Part shown: positions 12,636-21,732 of the stretch, in pieces
Position numbering within the stretch: the first letter of the stretch is position 1
How the letters are laid out: the number at the start of each line of letters is the position of its first letter
From: Aquabacterium soli
Lineage (GTDB): Bacteria; Pseudomonadota; Gammaproteobacteria; Burkholderiales; Burkholderiaceae_C
Assembly (NCBI RefSeq): GCF_003933735.1
Contig: NZ_RSED01000001.1
Coordinates: forward strand, 372,001-436,000
DNA length: 64,000 bases
Direction of reading: 5' to 3'
Notes under the pieces: generated by a model
Told to the model about the DNA's origin: nothing
What the model saw: the letters and a program-made list of their open reading frames with translations, nothing else
The model's database searches: none
Program-made: the position numbers and the translations under genes

Positions 12636-13520
12636 ACCGTGGCGGGCGGGCCTGTGGCGCCTGCCGAGAAATTGGGCAAGCCCACAGTATGGGGTGTCCT
12701 GCGTGATGCGGCCCTGGCCTGGATCGATCACCGCAACATCGGCACCGCCGCCGCGCTCGCCTACTACGCCGCCTTCTCGATGGCCCCGGTGCTGGTGATC
12801 GCGGTGACGCTGTCCGGCGTGTTCTATGGCCGGGAGAGCGTCGAGGGGCATGTGGTGGCCCAGTTCAGGGACCTGCTGGGCCAGTCAGGCGCCGAGCTGC
12901 TCCAGAAGATGATCCAGGCGAGCTATCTCTCGCCCAGCAGCTGGCAGGCCGGACTGATCGGGCTGGGCGGCATGTTGATCGGCGCCACGGCGCTGTTCGC
13001 CGAACTGTCGGCGGCCTTCGGTCGCATCTTCGGCACCCAGCGCACCTACCGCTATGCCTGGATGAGCGCCGTGATGGAACGGCTCAAGGGCCTGACCCTG
13101 GTGGTAGGCATCGGCTTTTTGCTGGTGGCCTCCCTGCTGGCCAGTGCGGGCCTGATGGCCGTGGGCGAATGGGTGGCGCGCTGGTCGCGGGCAGAAGCGG
13201 TGCTGCTGAGCGTGATGCAGGCGGGTGTGTCCTTGCTGATGCTGTCGCTGCTCTTCGGCATGATGCTGCGCCTGATGGCGCCGGTGAAGCTGGCGCGCCT
13301 CACCGTGGCGGCGGGGGCCCTGACCACCGCTGTGCTGTTCGAGGTGGGCAAATGGGCTCTGGGGCTGTACCTGGGGCAGGGGGCGGTGGGGTCGGTGTTC
13401 GGCGCCGCTGGCACGCTGGCTGTCTTGCTGGTGTGGCTGAACTATGTCGCGATGGTGCTGTTGTTCGGCGTCGAGCTCACCTACCAGTTCTACCGCTACC
13501 AGGATGAGCTGTTCCGCTGA
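12606..13520 (+). CDS. YihY/BrkB family inner-membrane protein
   Basis: The 304-residue product has a short cytoplasmic N-terminus and about six membrane helices, with the family landmarks WIDHRNIGTAAALAYYAAF near residue 50 and LNYVAMVLLFGVEL near the C-terminus. The family was once called ribonuclease BN, but that assignment was withdrawn; YihY/BrkB proteins are of unknown or transport-related function. ATG at 12606 is chosen because GGGGGAG lies six bases upstream. The start lies inside the 5' end of the divergent DUF1345 gene. Confidence 0.8.
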   Translation: MEQLPDQGLHTVAGGPVAPAEKLGKPTVWGVLRDAALAWIDHRNIGTAAALAYYAAFSMAPVLVIAVTLSGVFYGRESVEGHVVAQFRDLLGQSGAELLQKMIQASYLSPSSWQAGLIGLGGMLIGATALFAELSAAFGRIFGTQRTYRYAWMSAVMERLKGLTLVVGIGFLLVASLLASAGLMAVGEWVARWSRAEAVLLSVMQAGVSLLMLSLLFGMMLRLMAPVKLARLTVAAGALTTAVLFEVGKWALGLYLGQGAVGSVFGAAGTLAVLLVWLNYVAMVLLFGVELTYQFYRYQDELFR

Positions 13521-13632
13521 TGCCGGCGCCATGTCAGTCTCTGCTGACGCGCACACGCGCCATGTGCTGATGGCATCACGGGGATGAGTGGCGCAATCTG
13601 GGGCTGTCTTTTTTCATACCCCAGGAGAAGCC

Positions 13633-14130
13633 ATGAAAGTGCATGACCAGACCCATCCCGCCATGAAGAAGGTGGCCGACCTGATCGAGGACATGAACGT
13701 CTGCATGATCACCGCAGTGGACAGCCACCACCTCGCCAGCCGCCCCATGAGCCCGATCCTGCTGGACAAGGATGGCGCGCTCTGGTTCCTGACCAGCGCC
13801 TCGGCCATGGAGGGTGTGCGGCTCGAATCGCTCACCGCGGCATTCTCGAATGAGTCGGATGCCAGCTATGTGTCCATGGAAGGCAGCGCCTACCTGATCG
13901 ACGACACGCCGACCAAGGAACACCTGTGGTCATCGTTCGCCAAGCCCTGGTTCCCTGACGGCCCGGAAAGCCCGGACCTGCGCGCCTTGAAGTTCGTGCC
14001 CCGCAGCGTGGACTACTGGGATTCGCCTTCGAGCAAAGTGGTCCGCATGTTCGCGATCGCCGCGTCGGTGATCGCCGGCAAGCCGGTGGGCCTGGGGGAA
14101 CATGAACATCTGGCACTGGGTGGACGATGA
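13633..14130 (+). CDS. General stress protein 26-like pyridoxamine 5'-phosphate oxidase family protein
   Basis: The 165-residue product has the split-barrel flavin-binding fold of the PNPOx-like family. It shows MCMITAVD-type first strand (MNVCMITAVD), the SRPM motif, LWFLTS and a SYVSMEGSA strand, matching the GSP26/YdaG group. Such proteins may bind FMN or F420-like cofactors and are induced by general stress; the reaction is unknown. ATG at 13633 follows AGGAG with good spacing. Its stop overlaps the AsmA gene start (ATGA). Confidence 0.85.
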   Translation: MKVHDQTHPAMKKVADLIEDMNVCMITAVDSHHLASRPMSPILLDKDGALWFLTSASAMEGVRLESLTAAFSNESDASYVSMEGSAYLIDDTPTKEHLWSSFAKPWFPDGPESPDLRALKFVPRSVDYWDSPSSKVVRMFAIAASVIAGKPVGLGEHEHLALGGR

Positions 14131-16169
14131 GTGACCAGCCTTCAAGGTCTGCGTTAGATCCCGCCCAACCCACGTCCAGGCGCCGCCTGCACTTGGGCTG
14201 GTGGGTGGGTGGCCTGGTGATCGTCGGCGTGGTGGGCGGCATCGCCTATGGAGAGCACCGGGCATGGCCATGGTTGTCAGCGCCTACCGAGCGCCTGTTG
14301 TCAGGCGCGCTGCACCGCGATGTGAGCTTCGGCCAGACCGCTGGGCAAGGCCAGGCTCGGGTGCGTCTGTTGGGCGGCATCCGCGTCTGGGCCGATGAAC
14401 TGCGCATTGGTTCCCCCCAGTGGAGCAAAGCGCCTTTCATGGTGTCTGCCGAGGGGGCCTATCTGCAGTTGGCCTACCACGACCTGTGGCGGGCCTACCG
14501 TGGCAGGCCTGTGCTGGTCGAGCAACTGCGTGCGCGCCAGCTCACGGCCTGGCTGGAGAGAACCGCGGACAACCGTGCCTCCTGGCAGTTCGGCCCACCC
14601 CGCACCAGCAAACCGGATGCGCCCTCGCTGTTCGATGGCCTGCATTTCGACGTGCTCCAGCTCGCGCAGGGCGAAGTGCATTACAAGGATGCCCTGCTGG
14701 CGCTGGACTCCCGGACAGACGTCTCGCTCAGTGTGCGCGATGCGCGGCGTGCCGGGCCTGTCGAGGGAGATGTGCCCGAAGGTCTGCGTGCGAAGACCCA
14801 AGGCAGCTACAACCGCTTCCCCTTGCGGGCTTCGCTCACGTCCGGTCAACTGGCGCCATGGCTGCTGGGCGGCGAGGGCCGCATGGCCTGGCCCATCGAT
14901 TTCCACCTGAACGTGGGCCAGGCGCGTCTTGACTTCACCGGATCGGTGGACCAGCTCAGTGCCGAGGCCGATGTGCTGGGGACGTTCAAGGCGCGTGGGC
15001 CTTCGCTTGCGGCCATGGGTGAGCCCCTGGGCGTGACATTGCCCACCACGGGCACGTTCGACATGCGTGGTAATGTGCGCCACCAGGGCCTTCGCACCTT
15101 CGTGGTGGTCAAGGGCGCCGAGATCGGGTCGAGCCGCCTGCGCGGCGAGTTCGCCTTTGACCGTCGTGAGCGGGTGCCGATGCTGTCCGGGCGCCTGGGC
15201 GGATCTCGCCTGGCGCTGGCGGATCTGGGCCCGGCCGTCGGGGTGCCGACGGATGGCCAGCCTGCGTCCAGCCGCAACGAAGATGCCCGCGTGCTGCCGG
15301 ATCGCAAGTTCGATCTGCCGTCGCTGGCCGCGATGAACGCCAATGTTCTGATCGATATCGCGCAGATGGACTTGGGCTCGGAGACCCTGGCACCGTTGGA
15401 GCCGCTCAAAGGCCACCTGGTGCTGGACTCGTCCGTGCTCACCATCAGTGATCTGCAGGCCCGCACGGCCCAGGGCGAGTTGACCGGCCGCCTGGCCCTG
15501 GACGGGACGCAGAAGACCAAGGCCTTGTGGAACGCCGATCTGTCGGTCAACAACGTGGTGATCGAGAACTGGATCAAGGCGCTCAAGCCCGAAGGGCGGC
15601 CGCCTTATCTCACAGGGCGCATCAATGGGCGGGCGTTGGTCAAAGGTGAAGGCCAGTCCACGGCAGCCATCCTGGGTTCGCTCACCGGGCCGGTGCAGGT
15701 TCGCCTTCGCGACGGCACCATCTCACACCTGGCGGTGGAAGGCGCCGGCATCGATGTGGCGCAACTGCTGGGCGTGCTGATCAAAGGCGACGAATCGCTG
15801 GCCGTGCCCTGTGCGCGGGCTGACATCAAGGCCTTCAACGGCATGCTCACGCCGGAGCTGTTCGTGTTGAACACCACCGATTCCAGCGTGTGGGTGCAGG
15901 GTGCCATTTCGCTCAAGGACGAGCGCATGGACCTGCAGGCCCGGGTGGCGCCCAAGGATTTCAGCGTACTGACTCTGCGTACACCGGTGCTGGTGAAGGG
16001 GCCGTTGAACGATCCCAAGGTGTCCATCAAGGCCTCGGCGCTGCTGCCGCGGGTGGCGGGGGCCGTGGCCCTCGGCTTCCTGAACCCGGTTGCTGCCATC
16101 GTGCCGCTGATCGATCCGGGCAACAAGGACATCGCCCGACAGGCGGACATGGCCTGCGAATCCAGTTGA
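14127..16169 (+). CDS. AsmA family protein
   Basis: The 680-residue product has one N-terminal membrane helix (about 20-40), a large periplasmic beta-rich region, and a C-terminal AsmA_2-type domain with GTISHLAVEGAGIDVAQLL, LFVLNTTDSSVWVQGAI and VLVKGPLNDPKVSI. AsmA-like proteins (AsmA, TamB, YhdP) are elongated periplasmic bridges involved in moving phospholipid to the outer membrane. That would fit the nearby Mla/Pqi-type operon, although they are separate units. The start overlaps the previous gene (ATGA). A bidirectional terminator follows 20 bases after the stop. Confidence 0.85.
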   Translation: MSDQPSRSALDPAQPTSRRRLHLGWWVGGLVIVGVVGGIAYGEHRAWPWLSAPTERLLSGALHRDVSFGQTAGQGQARVRLLGGIRVWADELRIGSPQWSKAPFMVSAEGAYLQLAYHDLWRAYRGRPVLVEQLRARQLTAWLERTADNRASWQFGPPRTSKPDAPSLFDGLHFDVLQLAQGEVHYKDALLALDSRTDVSLSVRDARRAGPVEGDVPEGLRAKTQGSYNRFPLRASLTSGQLAPWLLGGEGRMAWPIDFHLNVGQARLDFTGSVDQLSAEADVLGTFKARGPSLAAMGEPLGVTLPTTGTFDMRGNVRHQGLRTFVVVKGAEIGSSRLRGEFAFDRRERVPMLSGRLGGSRLALADLGPAVGVPTDGQPASSRNEDARVLPDRKFDLPSLAAMNANVLIDIAQMDLGSETLAPLEPLKGHLVLDSSVLTISDLQARTAQGELTGRLALDGTQKTKALWNADLSVNNVVIENWIKALKPEGRPPYLTGRINGRALVKGEGQSTAAILGSLTGPVQVRLRDGTISHLAVEGAGIDVAQLLGVLIKGDESLAVPCARADIKAFNGMLTPELFVLNTTDSSVWVQGAISLKDERMDLQARVAPKDFSVLTLRTPVLVKGPLNDPKVSIKASALLPRVAGAVALGFLNPVAAIVPLIDPGNKDIARQADMACESS

Positions 16170-16188
16170 CGCGCCAGCCACACTCATG

Positions 16189-16218
16189 AAAAAGGCCGCC
16201 CCACATGGGCGGCCTTTT
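16189..16218. terminator. Bidirectional intrinsic terminator
   Basis: AAAAA, then GGCCGCCC (16194-16201), a five-base loop, GGGCGGCC (16207-16214) and TTTT. The stem is perfect and is flanked by A and T tracts, so it can end transcription of both the AsmA-like gene and the convergent small gene. Confidence 0.85.
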
Positions 16219-16233
16219 CAACGTGCGACGCCG

Positions 16234-16578
16234 TCAGGCGGTGTGCACGCGCATCAGCGGTGTCAGCACGCCGTTGATGCGCGTACGCACCTCCAGCCAA
16301 GGGTGCTTGCGGTGGGCCAGGTGGCGGCGAACGGCTTCTGCAGCGGCATGCAGCAGTCCCTGGCGGGTGGGTTGTCCTCCGCGGCACAGGCCACGCGGAA
16401 TCACCAGGGCGATCTCTTGCGGACGCTGTGGGCGGTCGGCCACGGCCAGCATGCAAGGCACCACCACCACCTTGTGGTTGGCCAGGCTCACTTCCACGTC
16501 ATGGGTTTGTTCGGGGTGCTCCTCGGGGTCTTCCGTGGCCAGAACTTCGTCCAGCTCCTTGATCGTCATGATCTTCAT
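16234..16578 (-). CDS. Hypothetical cytoplasmic protein
   Basis: A 114-residue protein starting MKIMTIKELDEVLA, with an acidic N-terminal third, a hydrophobic strand KVVVVPCMLAVAD and a basic C-terminal half. No signal peptide or membrane helix. ATG at 16578 has GAGG eight bases upstream; an earlier ATG at 16626 lacks a site. It is convergent with the AsmA-like gene and uses the shared terminator. I do not recognise the family. Confidence 0.55.
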   Translation of the reverse strand: MKIMTIKELDEVLATEDPEEHPEQTHDVEVSLANHKVVVVPCMLAVADRPQRPQEIALVIPRGLCRGGQPTRQGLLHAAAEAVRRHLAHRKHPWLEVRTRINGVLTPLMRVHTA

Positions 16579-16884
16579 CGCATGTACCTCGTTATCGTTG
16601 TGTCGCTCTTTCGGCATGGAGGTCATGCTAAGGATCCGTGATCGGGGCGTCTGTCGTCCTGGCCTGTTTGCCGTGTAGGCGGCGGCCGACCCCGGACATG
16701 GGGGAGGTAGATCTTCAGCCCCGACCTCCCCCGGCCCGGCCGTGCGTCAGGCAGCCCTCACACGGTGATCAGGGAGCGCTGGCGCGCTGCGGGGGCACGG
16801 CCCGACGGCGATGCTGTGGTCCGGCAGGCACCATGGAGACCACGGGGCGCCCACTTGGCAGGCGCCTATAGAAAGGACCTGATC

Positions 16885-17061
16885 ATGTTGAAATGGGCAC
16901 TGATTTTTGCGCTGATCGCCGTCGTGGCCGGTCTACTGGGCTTCACCGGCGTGGCGGCGGGTGCCGCCTCGATCGCCAAGATCCTGTTCGGTATCTTCCT
17001 GGTGCTGGCGCTGGTGGTGCTGCTACTGGCCGTTCTTGGCGTCAAGGCGTTCAGTCGCTGA
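16885..17061 (+). CDS. DUF1328 family small membrane protein (YtjA-like)
   Basis: A 58-residue protein with two membrane helices, beginning [20 protein letters not shown] and containing [19 protein letters not shown], the standard DUF1328 pattern. These are inner-membrane proteins of unknown function, commonly seen with stress genes. ATG at 16885 has AAGGA upstream; the longer frame is not supported. Its last 39 bases overlap the end of the convergent lipoprotein gene. Confidence 0.85.
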   Translation: MLKWALIFALIAVVAGLLGFTGVAAGAASIAKILFGIFLVLALVVLLLAVLGVKAFSR

Positions 17062-17685
17062 CTGAGCGGGCAGCAAAGGCACATCGCGGACCACCAGGTC
17101 GGCGATGGCCTTCATCAGGCCGGCCATCGCGTCGGTCTGCGCAGCGGCCAGGGTGCCGCTGCCTTTGCTTTGCAGGGGCTGGCTGCTGGTTCGCAGCACC
17201 TGGCCCTCTGCGCCGATCAAGGTCCACTGCGCCCAGGCCGTGAGGATCTGGCTGGCGCGGTCATAGTCCATCGGTGACAGGCTCACCAGCAGCCGCACGG
17301 GCCGGCGCGATGCACCTTCACAGCGCAGCGGGCACAAGCGCCAGGGGGCGGGCAAAGCGCTCTCCAGCTCGATCGACAGGTTGCGTGTCAGGCCCACCTC
17401 GACCCGCTCGGCCCAAACGGTGTTCTCCCATGATTTGACATCGCCGCCATCGCGGTAACGCACGGCGCGCGACTGCCAGTATTCGGGGATGTCCAGCCGG
17501 CCGACCTGCAGCCATCGGGTGTCAGGGCCTGCCCCGCCGGCGGCGGTCTGTGGCAGCGCAGGCGTGGGCAAGGCCAGCAGGTGCTGCTCGGGTGCGCTGC
17601 TGGCGCAGCCCACCAGGGCCATCATGGCTGTCACGGCCAGGGCCAGGATCGGGCGGCGTGAGGATGGGGCAAGGTGCTTGAGCAT
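17023..17685 (-). CDS. PqiC-like ABC-type transport auxiliary lipoprotein
   Basis: The 220-residue product has a lipoprotein signal ending in ALVGC (Cys27) and the ABC transport auxiliary (PqiC/YmbA) pattern: [18 protein letters not shown] near the N-terminus, WAERVEVGL in the middle, and a C-terminal helix with [10 protein letters not shown]. Partners of MCE systems of this type are thought to sit at the outer membrane. It is the last gene of the permease - ATPase - MCE - lipoprotein operon, 12 bases after the MCE stop. Its 3' end overlaps the convergent DUF1328 gene. Confidence 0.8.
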   Translation of the reverse strand: MLKHLAPSSRRPILALAVTAMMALVGCASSAPEQHLLALPTPALPQTAAGGAGPDTRWLQVGRLDIPEYWQSRAVRYRDGGDVKSWENTVWAERVEVGLTRNLSIELESALPAPWRLCPLRCEGASRRPVRLLVSLSPMDYDRASQILTAWAQWTLIGAEGQVLRTSSQPLQSKGSGTLAAAQTDAMAGLMKAIADLVVRDVPLLPAQSATERLDAKNGQ

Positions 17686-17697
17686 GGAAAGGTCTCC

Positions 17698-18654
17698 TCA
17701 GCGGCGTCCGAAGATCAGGGCATTGGGCTGGTTCTCGAGCAGTTCCGCCACCTGGCGCAGGCTGCGCGCCGTCTGCGACAGATCGCGCAGGGTGGACTCG
17801 AGGTCTTCTCGGGGGGGCGATCCGGGCGCGGACAGTTCCGAGAACGACTGCATGCCGACCTCGACCGAGCGGGCCGCATCGCGCGTGGAAGACAGCGTGC
17901 GCGCGATGTCGGGCTGGGTGGCGGCCACCAGGCTGTTGGTGGTGTCCGACAGCCGTTGCACGGACGCCAGCGTGGCATTGGCCTGGGTGCCCACGGTCTG
18001 GAGTGTGCGGTCGGTGTTGCGCAGAATCTGCTGCGCGGCCAGCGAGGCTTGGCGCCAGTCTTCGCCGGCCTGTTTCATCACCTTCTGCGCCTCTGCCGAA
18101 GTGCTCTGAAGGGCTGCCAGGGTGCTGCGCAGATCGCCCACGGTGTCTTTCAGGGGCAGTTCGGTGATCTGGGCGACGAGATCATCAAATGCCCCCTTGA
18201 CGACGGGGATCTCGACGCTCTTGCTGTCCTTGTCGCCCACCAGGGCCAGCGGGGTCTGTGGGTCGAAATCCAGGTCGATCAAGGCCTGACCCGTGACCAG
18301 GCTCTGCTGTGCCAGGCGGGCGCGCAGGCCGCGCTGCACCAGTTGGCCCAGGTCCATCGTGTCGCCGCCACTCATCTGCAACAGCTTGGAGGTGATGAAC
18401 AGCTGCACGGGCACGCGTGTGACCAGGCTGTTCGGGTCAAGCTCGATGCCGATGGCATCGACCTGCCCGATGGGCACGCCACGGAAGGTGACGGGCGCCC
18501 CCACGTACAGGCCCTTGACGCTGTTGGTGAAGTACACCACCGCGCGCGTGCGCTGTTCGAACAGGCGGTTGCCGCCCAGGAAGGTGATGGCCAGAGCCCC
18601 GAGGGCCAGAGAGACCAGCACGAACAGGCCGATCATCAGGGCGTTGCGTTTCAT
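17698..18654 (-). CDS. MCE family lipid-binding protein (MlaD/PqiB-like)
   Basis: The 318-residue product has an N-terminal membrane anchor (about 5-25), one MCE domain (about 40-120, with VYFTNSVKGLYVGAPV and FRGVPIGQV) and a long C-terminal helical segment rich in Gln, Ala and Thr (about 150-300). MCE proteins form hexameric rings that pass lipids across the periplasm; the helical tail may extend the channel. ATG at 18654 overlaps the ATPase stop. With the permease, ATPase and lipoprotein it forms a complete MCE transport set. Confidence 0.9.
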   Translation of the reverse strand: MKRNALMIGLFVLVSLALGALAITFLGGNRLFEQRTRAVVYFTNSVKGLYVGAPVTFRGVPIGQVDAIGIELDPNSLVTRVPVQLFITSKLLQMSGGDTMDLGQLVQRGLRARLAQQSLVTGQALIDLDFDPQTPLALVGDKDSKSVEIPVVKGAFDDLVAQITELPLKDTVGDLRSTLAALQSTSAEAQKVMKQAGEDWRQASLAAQQILRNTDRTLQTVGTQANATLASVQRLSDTTNSLVAATQPDIARTLSSTRDAARSVEVGMQSFSELSAPGSPPREDLESTLRDLSQTARSLRQVAELLENQPNALIFGRR

Positions 18655-19406
18655 GATGAAGGCTCCTGGCGCGCCAGGAAGGCGCGCACGGTGGGGTGGG
18701 TGTCGGAGGCTGCCTTGAGATCGGCAGGCTTGCCGCGCGCGATCGGTCGTTTGCTGTCGGCATCCAGAAAGATGCCGTCGTCGGCGATGGACAGCAGGCT
18801 TTCCAGCTCGTGGCTGACGATCAGCACGGCGGCGCCGGTGCGGTCGCGCAGGTCGGTGATCAGGCGGTCCAGGCGCACCGAGCTGATCGGGTCCAGCCCG
18901 GCGGAAGGCTCATCGAAGAACAGGAAATCAGGCTCGCCGGCGATGGCGCGCGCCAGACCGGCGCGTTTCTTCATGCCGCCGCTGAGGTCGGAAGGGCGCT
19001 TGTCGGCAGCATCCTGCATGTCCACCCACGACAGCAGTTCCATCGCGCGCTCGCGGCGCTCGGCGCTGCCCAGGTCAGGTGATTTGAGCTCCAGCGGCAC
19101 CATGACGTTGTCGACCACGCTCATGGACGTCCACAAGGCGGCGCTCTGGAACAGCACGCCGAAGCGCTGGCGGATGTGGCGCTGGGCGCTCTCGGGTTCG
19201 GCCCAGTAGTCCTGATCGTCCACCAGCACCTGGCCCTCGAAGGGGCGCAGCAGGCCGATCATGTGCTTGAGCAAGGTGCTCTTGCCGCAGCCGCTGCCCC
19301 CCATGATGGCGAAGATGGTGCCGGACTCGACCGAGAGCTCAATGCCTTCCTGGATCAGCTTGTCGCCGAAGCGCATGGTGAGGTTCTTGACGTCCAGCCG
19401 GCTCAT
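18651..19406 (-). CDS. ABC transporter ATP-binding protein (MlaF-like)
   Basis: The 251-residue product carries all nucleotide-binding motifs: Walker A GGSGCGKST, Q-loop in FQSAALW, signature LSGGM, Walker B FLFFDEP and switch His in IVSHE. The FQSAALWTSMSV sequence is typical of MCE-associated (MlaF/Ttg2A) ATPases. It should bind the permease encoded just upstream and energise lipid movement. ATG at 19406 lies two bases after the permease stop. An in-frame codon at 19433 would overlap the permease and is less likely. Confidence 0.9.
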   Translation of the reverse strand: MSRLDVKNLTMRFGDKLIQEGIELSVESGTIFAIMGGSGCGKSTLLKHMIGLLRPFEGQVLVDDQDYWAEPESAQRHIRQRFGVLFQSAALWTSMSVVDNVMVPLELKSPDLGSAERRERAMELLSWVDMQDAADKRPSDLSGGMKKRAGLARAIAGEPDFLFFDEPSAGLDPISSVRLDRLITDLRDRTGAAVLIVSHELESLLSIADDGIFLDADSKRPIARGKPADLKAASDTHPTVRAFLARQEPSS

Positions 19407-19408
19407 GC

Positions 19409-20209
19409 TCAGATGTCCAGTGCGTTGGCGCACACTGCAAAGATGGCGTCGAGCGCGATCACGCCGACGATGCCAGCGACCACGGCCTTGGTGGTGGCGC
19501 GCCCCACCCCGGCGGCATCCCGGCTGGCGTTCATGCCGGCGTAGCAGCCGCCGATGGCGATCAGGATGCCGAAGACGACGGTCTTGCTGATGCCCAGGGC
19601 CACGTAGCTCAGCGGGCTGGCCAGCAGGGCGCGGTCGAAATAGGCCTGTGGGTTGATGTCGAGCATGGTGGTGCCCACGGCCATGCCGCCCAGCAAGGCC
19701 GCCACGCAGCCGTACACATACAGCAGCGGCATCATCACCAGCAGCGACAGCACACGCGGCAGCACCAGATAGCCGATCGGATCGAGCCCCAGCACGCGCA
19801 AGGCGTCGATCTCTTCATTGGCCTGCATGGTGGCCAGCTCAGCTGCGAAGGATGCTGCGGTGCGCCCGGAGATCACTACCGCGGTGATCACGGCCGCCAT
19901 CTCGCGCGTGACGGCGATGCTGACCAAATCGGCCACGTAGATGCCGGCGCCGAACTTGACCAGCTGCACCGCGCCGACGAAGGCCAGGATGGCCCCCACC
20001 AGCGCGTTGACGATCAGCACGATGGGCAAGGCCTGCGCGCTGGCTTCGTTCAGCACGCGCAGCAGGTCAGGCTTGCGGAACTGCCAGCCGCGCGCGGCGC
20101 GGCCACTGGCCAGCAGCACCTCCCCCAGAAAGGCCACGGGCAGCAGCCACGCCTTGAGGCGTGACTGCAGTTCGGTCTTGAGGGAAGAAGGGGCCGCCAG
20201 TCTGGGCAT
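19409..20209 (-). CDS. MlaE-like ABC transporter permease
   Basis: The 266-residue product has an N-terminal amphipathic helix and five or six membrane helices with the MlaE landmarks: VGAILAFVGAVQLVKFGA, VISGRTAASFAAELATM, EEIDALRVLGLDP and a Gly-rich GGCYAGMNA near the C-terminus. It forms the inner-membrane core of an MCE lipid transporter. It starts nine bases after the beta-barrel gene stop, so it probably belongs to the same transcript as the ferritin-like and barrel genes upstream. Whether it serves phospholipid or another lipid cannot be read. Confidence 0.9.
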   Translation of the reverse strand: MPRLAAPSSLKTELQSRLKAWLLPVAFLGEVLLASGRAARGWQFRKPDLLRVLNEASAQALPIVLIVNALVGAILAFVGAVQLVKFGAGIYVADLVSIAVTREMAAVITAVVISGRTAASFAAELATMQANEEIDALRVLGLDPIGYLVLPRVLSLLVMMPLLYVYGCVAALLGGMAVGTTMLDINPQAYFDRALLASPLSYVALGISKTVVFGILIAIGGCYAGMNASRDAAGVGRATTKAVVAGIVGVIALDAIFAVCANALDI

Positions 20210-20218
20210 GGCCCTATT

Positions 20219-21061
20219 TTAGAAGCGCATCCGCAGGTAAACCGCGGGACCGTCCAGTTCAAGCCTCACTCGGGCCGTGGACGCGTCGTCCTTCTGCTTC
20301 AGGCGGATCCGGGTGGAGGCGTATTCGGCGCCCACGCCGATGTTCTTCCAGGGGAACCATTCCGCACCGATGGCGGCGTTGGTGATGGTGCCCGACAGGT
20401 CGTCGCCATTCTTACGCACACCCGACAGATCGGCGTAGATGCGGACCTGGTCGCTCACCTGTGTCCGCCAGCCCAGGGTCACCAGCGGTGCCCAGCCCGA
20501 TTCATCGGTGCGCTGGATGGTGTCGTAGGTGAGGGGGCCCACGCCGACCGAGGCGCGCAAGGTGGCGTCGAGCTTGTAGTACGCGGCACCCAGGCCCAGG
20601 CCGAAGATGTTCTTGTTGCTCGAATCACCGAACCACCAGCGGTACGAGAAGTTGCCGATGTCCAGCGTGGTGTCGGCGGCCACGCGGCCGGTGGCCGTGT
20701 AGTTGACGCCACCGAAGGAGAAGGGACGCTCGATGCTGCGCGAGCTGTCGTCTTTGACGCGGAAGTAATCCACCGAGAAGCCCTGGCTGTCCATGATCAG
20801 CCAGTCCAGGCGGGCGCGCTGCACCGTCTTCTGGCCCGACAGGAACTGCTGGTCACCCGTGTCGACGTTGTTGCCAGGATCGCGCACCGAGGCGAAGCCA
20901 TCGATGTCGGCGCGGTAGCCGCCCAGCCAGATGCTGACGCGGTCGAGCGCGGGTGAAGGTTCCGCGTGGGCGATCCGGGGAGCCAGGCTCCACAGAGCCG
21001 AGGCGGCGATGACAGCGGATGTGAAGATGAATTTTTGATTTGATTTCACGATAGGCCTCAT
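20219..21061 (-). CDS. Predicted outer-membrane beta-barrel protein
   Basis: The 280-residue product has a signal peptide cleaved near RIAHAEP, alternating beta strands with aromatic girdles, and a C-terminal strand ending in Phe (LRMRF), the usual signature for BAM insertion. Glycine/aromatic-rich strands such as NFSYRWWFGD and GLGLGAAYYKL suggest a barrel of about ten strands. I do not recognise a named family. Position between the ferritin-like gene and the MCE permease suggests an outer-membrane partner for the lipid transporter (inference). ATG overlaps the ferritin-like stop (ATGA). Confidence 0.7.
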   Translation of the reverse strand: MRPIVKSNQKFIFTSAVIAASALWSLAPRIAHAEPSPALDRVSIWLGGYRADIDGFASVRDPGNNVDTGDQQFLSGQKTVQRARLDWLIMDSQGFSVDYFRVKDDSSRSIERPFSFGGVNYTATGRVAADTTLDIGNFSYRWWFGDSSNKNIFGLGLGAAYYKLDATLRASVGVGPLTYDTIQRTDESGWAPLVTLGWRTQVSDQVRIYADLSGVRKNGDDLSGTITNAAIGAEWFPWKNIGVGAEYASTRIRLKQKDDASTARVRLELDGPAVYLRMRF

Positions 21062-21642
21062 GATTCGAGCATGTCCTTGAGTTCGTCGGCGTGTTCCTCT
21101 TCGACGCTGAGGATGGACTCCAGCATGCGTCGGGTGGTGGGATCCTTGTCCCCGATCAGGGCAACCATCTGGCGGTAGCTTTCGATGGCCACGCGCTCGG
21201 CCACCAGGTTGGCCCGCACCATCGCCTGCAGGTCGGTCGAGGTGTCATAGTCGGCGTGGCTGCGCTCGAGCATGCCCACAGGGTTGAAGTCAGGCTCACC
21301 CCCGAGCTGGATGATGCGTTCGGCGATTTGGTCGGCATGGCCGGCCTCTTCGTTGGCGTGCACCATGAACTCTTCGGCGATCTTGGGCGAGGCCAGGCCG
21401 TGCGCGGTGAAGTGGTGGCGCTTGTAGCGCAGCACGCAGATCAGCTCGGTGGCGAGGGCGCCATTGAGCAAGCGCACGATCTCGTCGCGCCAAGGGCCGT
21501 AGCTGGGGGTGATGGCGCCGTCGTCGATGCCCTGGCGGGCGGCTTCGATGGCGTCTTCGTCCAGCGTCAGGGAATGCAGCGCAGGGTTGGCCTGAGGCTG
21601 TCCCTGTGCTGGCGTCGACGTTCGGGGGGCTGGGTGAGACAT
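21058..21642 (-). CDS. Ferritin-like/bacterioferritin-type protein
   Basis: The 194-residue product has a disordered N-terminus of about 45 residues followed by a four-helix bundle. Metal-ligand patterns of the ferritin-like superfamily are visible: Glu in ATELICVLRY, EExxH in NEEAGHAD, Glu in AERVAIESY and EExxH in VEEEHADEL. It probably binds a di-iron site; storage, oxidase or DNA-protection roles cannot be separated. ATG at 21642 has AGGAG upstream. It leads the barrel and MCE operon by a stop-start overlap, an unusual neighbourhood. Confidence 0.8.
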   Translation of the reverse strand: MSHPAPRTSTPAQGQPQANPALHSLTLDEDAIEAARQGIDDGAITPSYGPWRDEIVRLLNGALATELICVLRYKRHHFTAHGLASPKIAEEFMVHANEEAGHADQIAERIIQLGGEPDFNPVGMLERSHADYDTSTDLQAMVRANLVAERVAIESYRQMVALIGDKDPTTRRMLESILSVEEEHADELKDMLES

Positions 21643-21732
21643 CTCACTCTCCTGATGGGCTGCAGATGGTTGCTGTCGGGGTGGTTCGGGAAGCGCGGCC
21701 GTGGGGACGGACGGGGCCGGGCTTTCCGGGGG

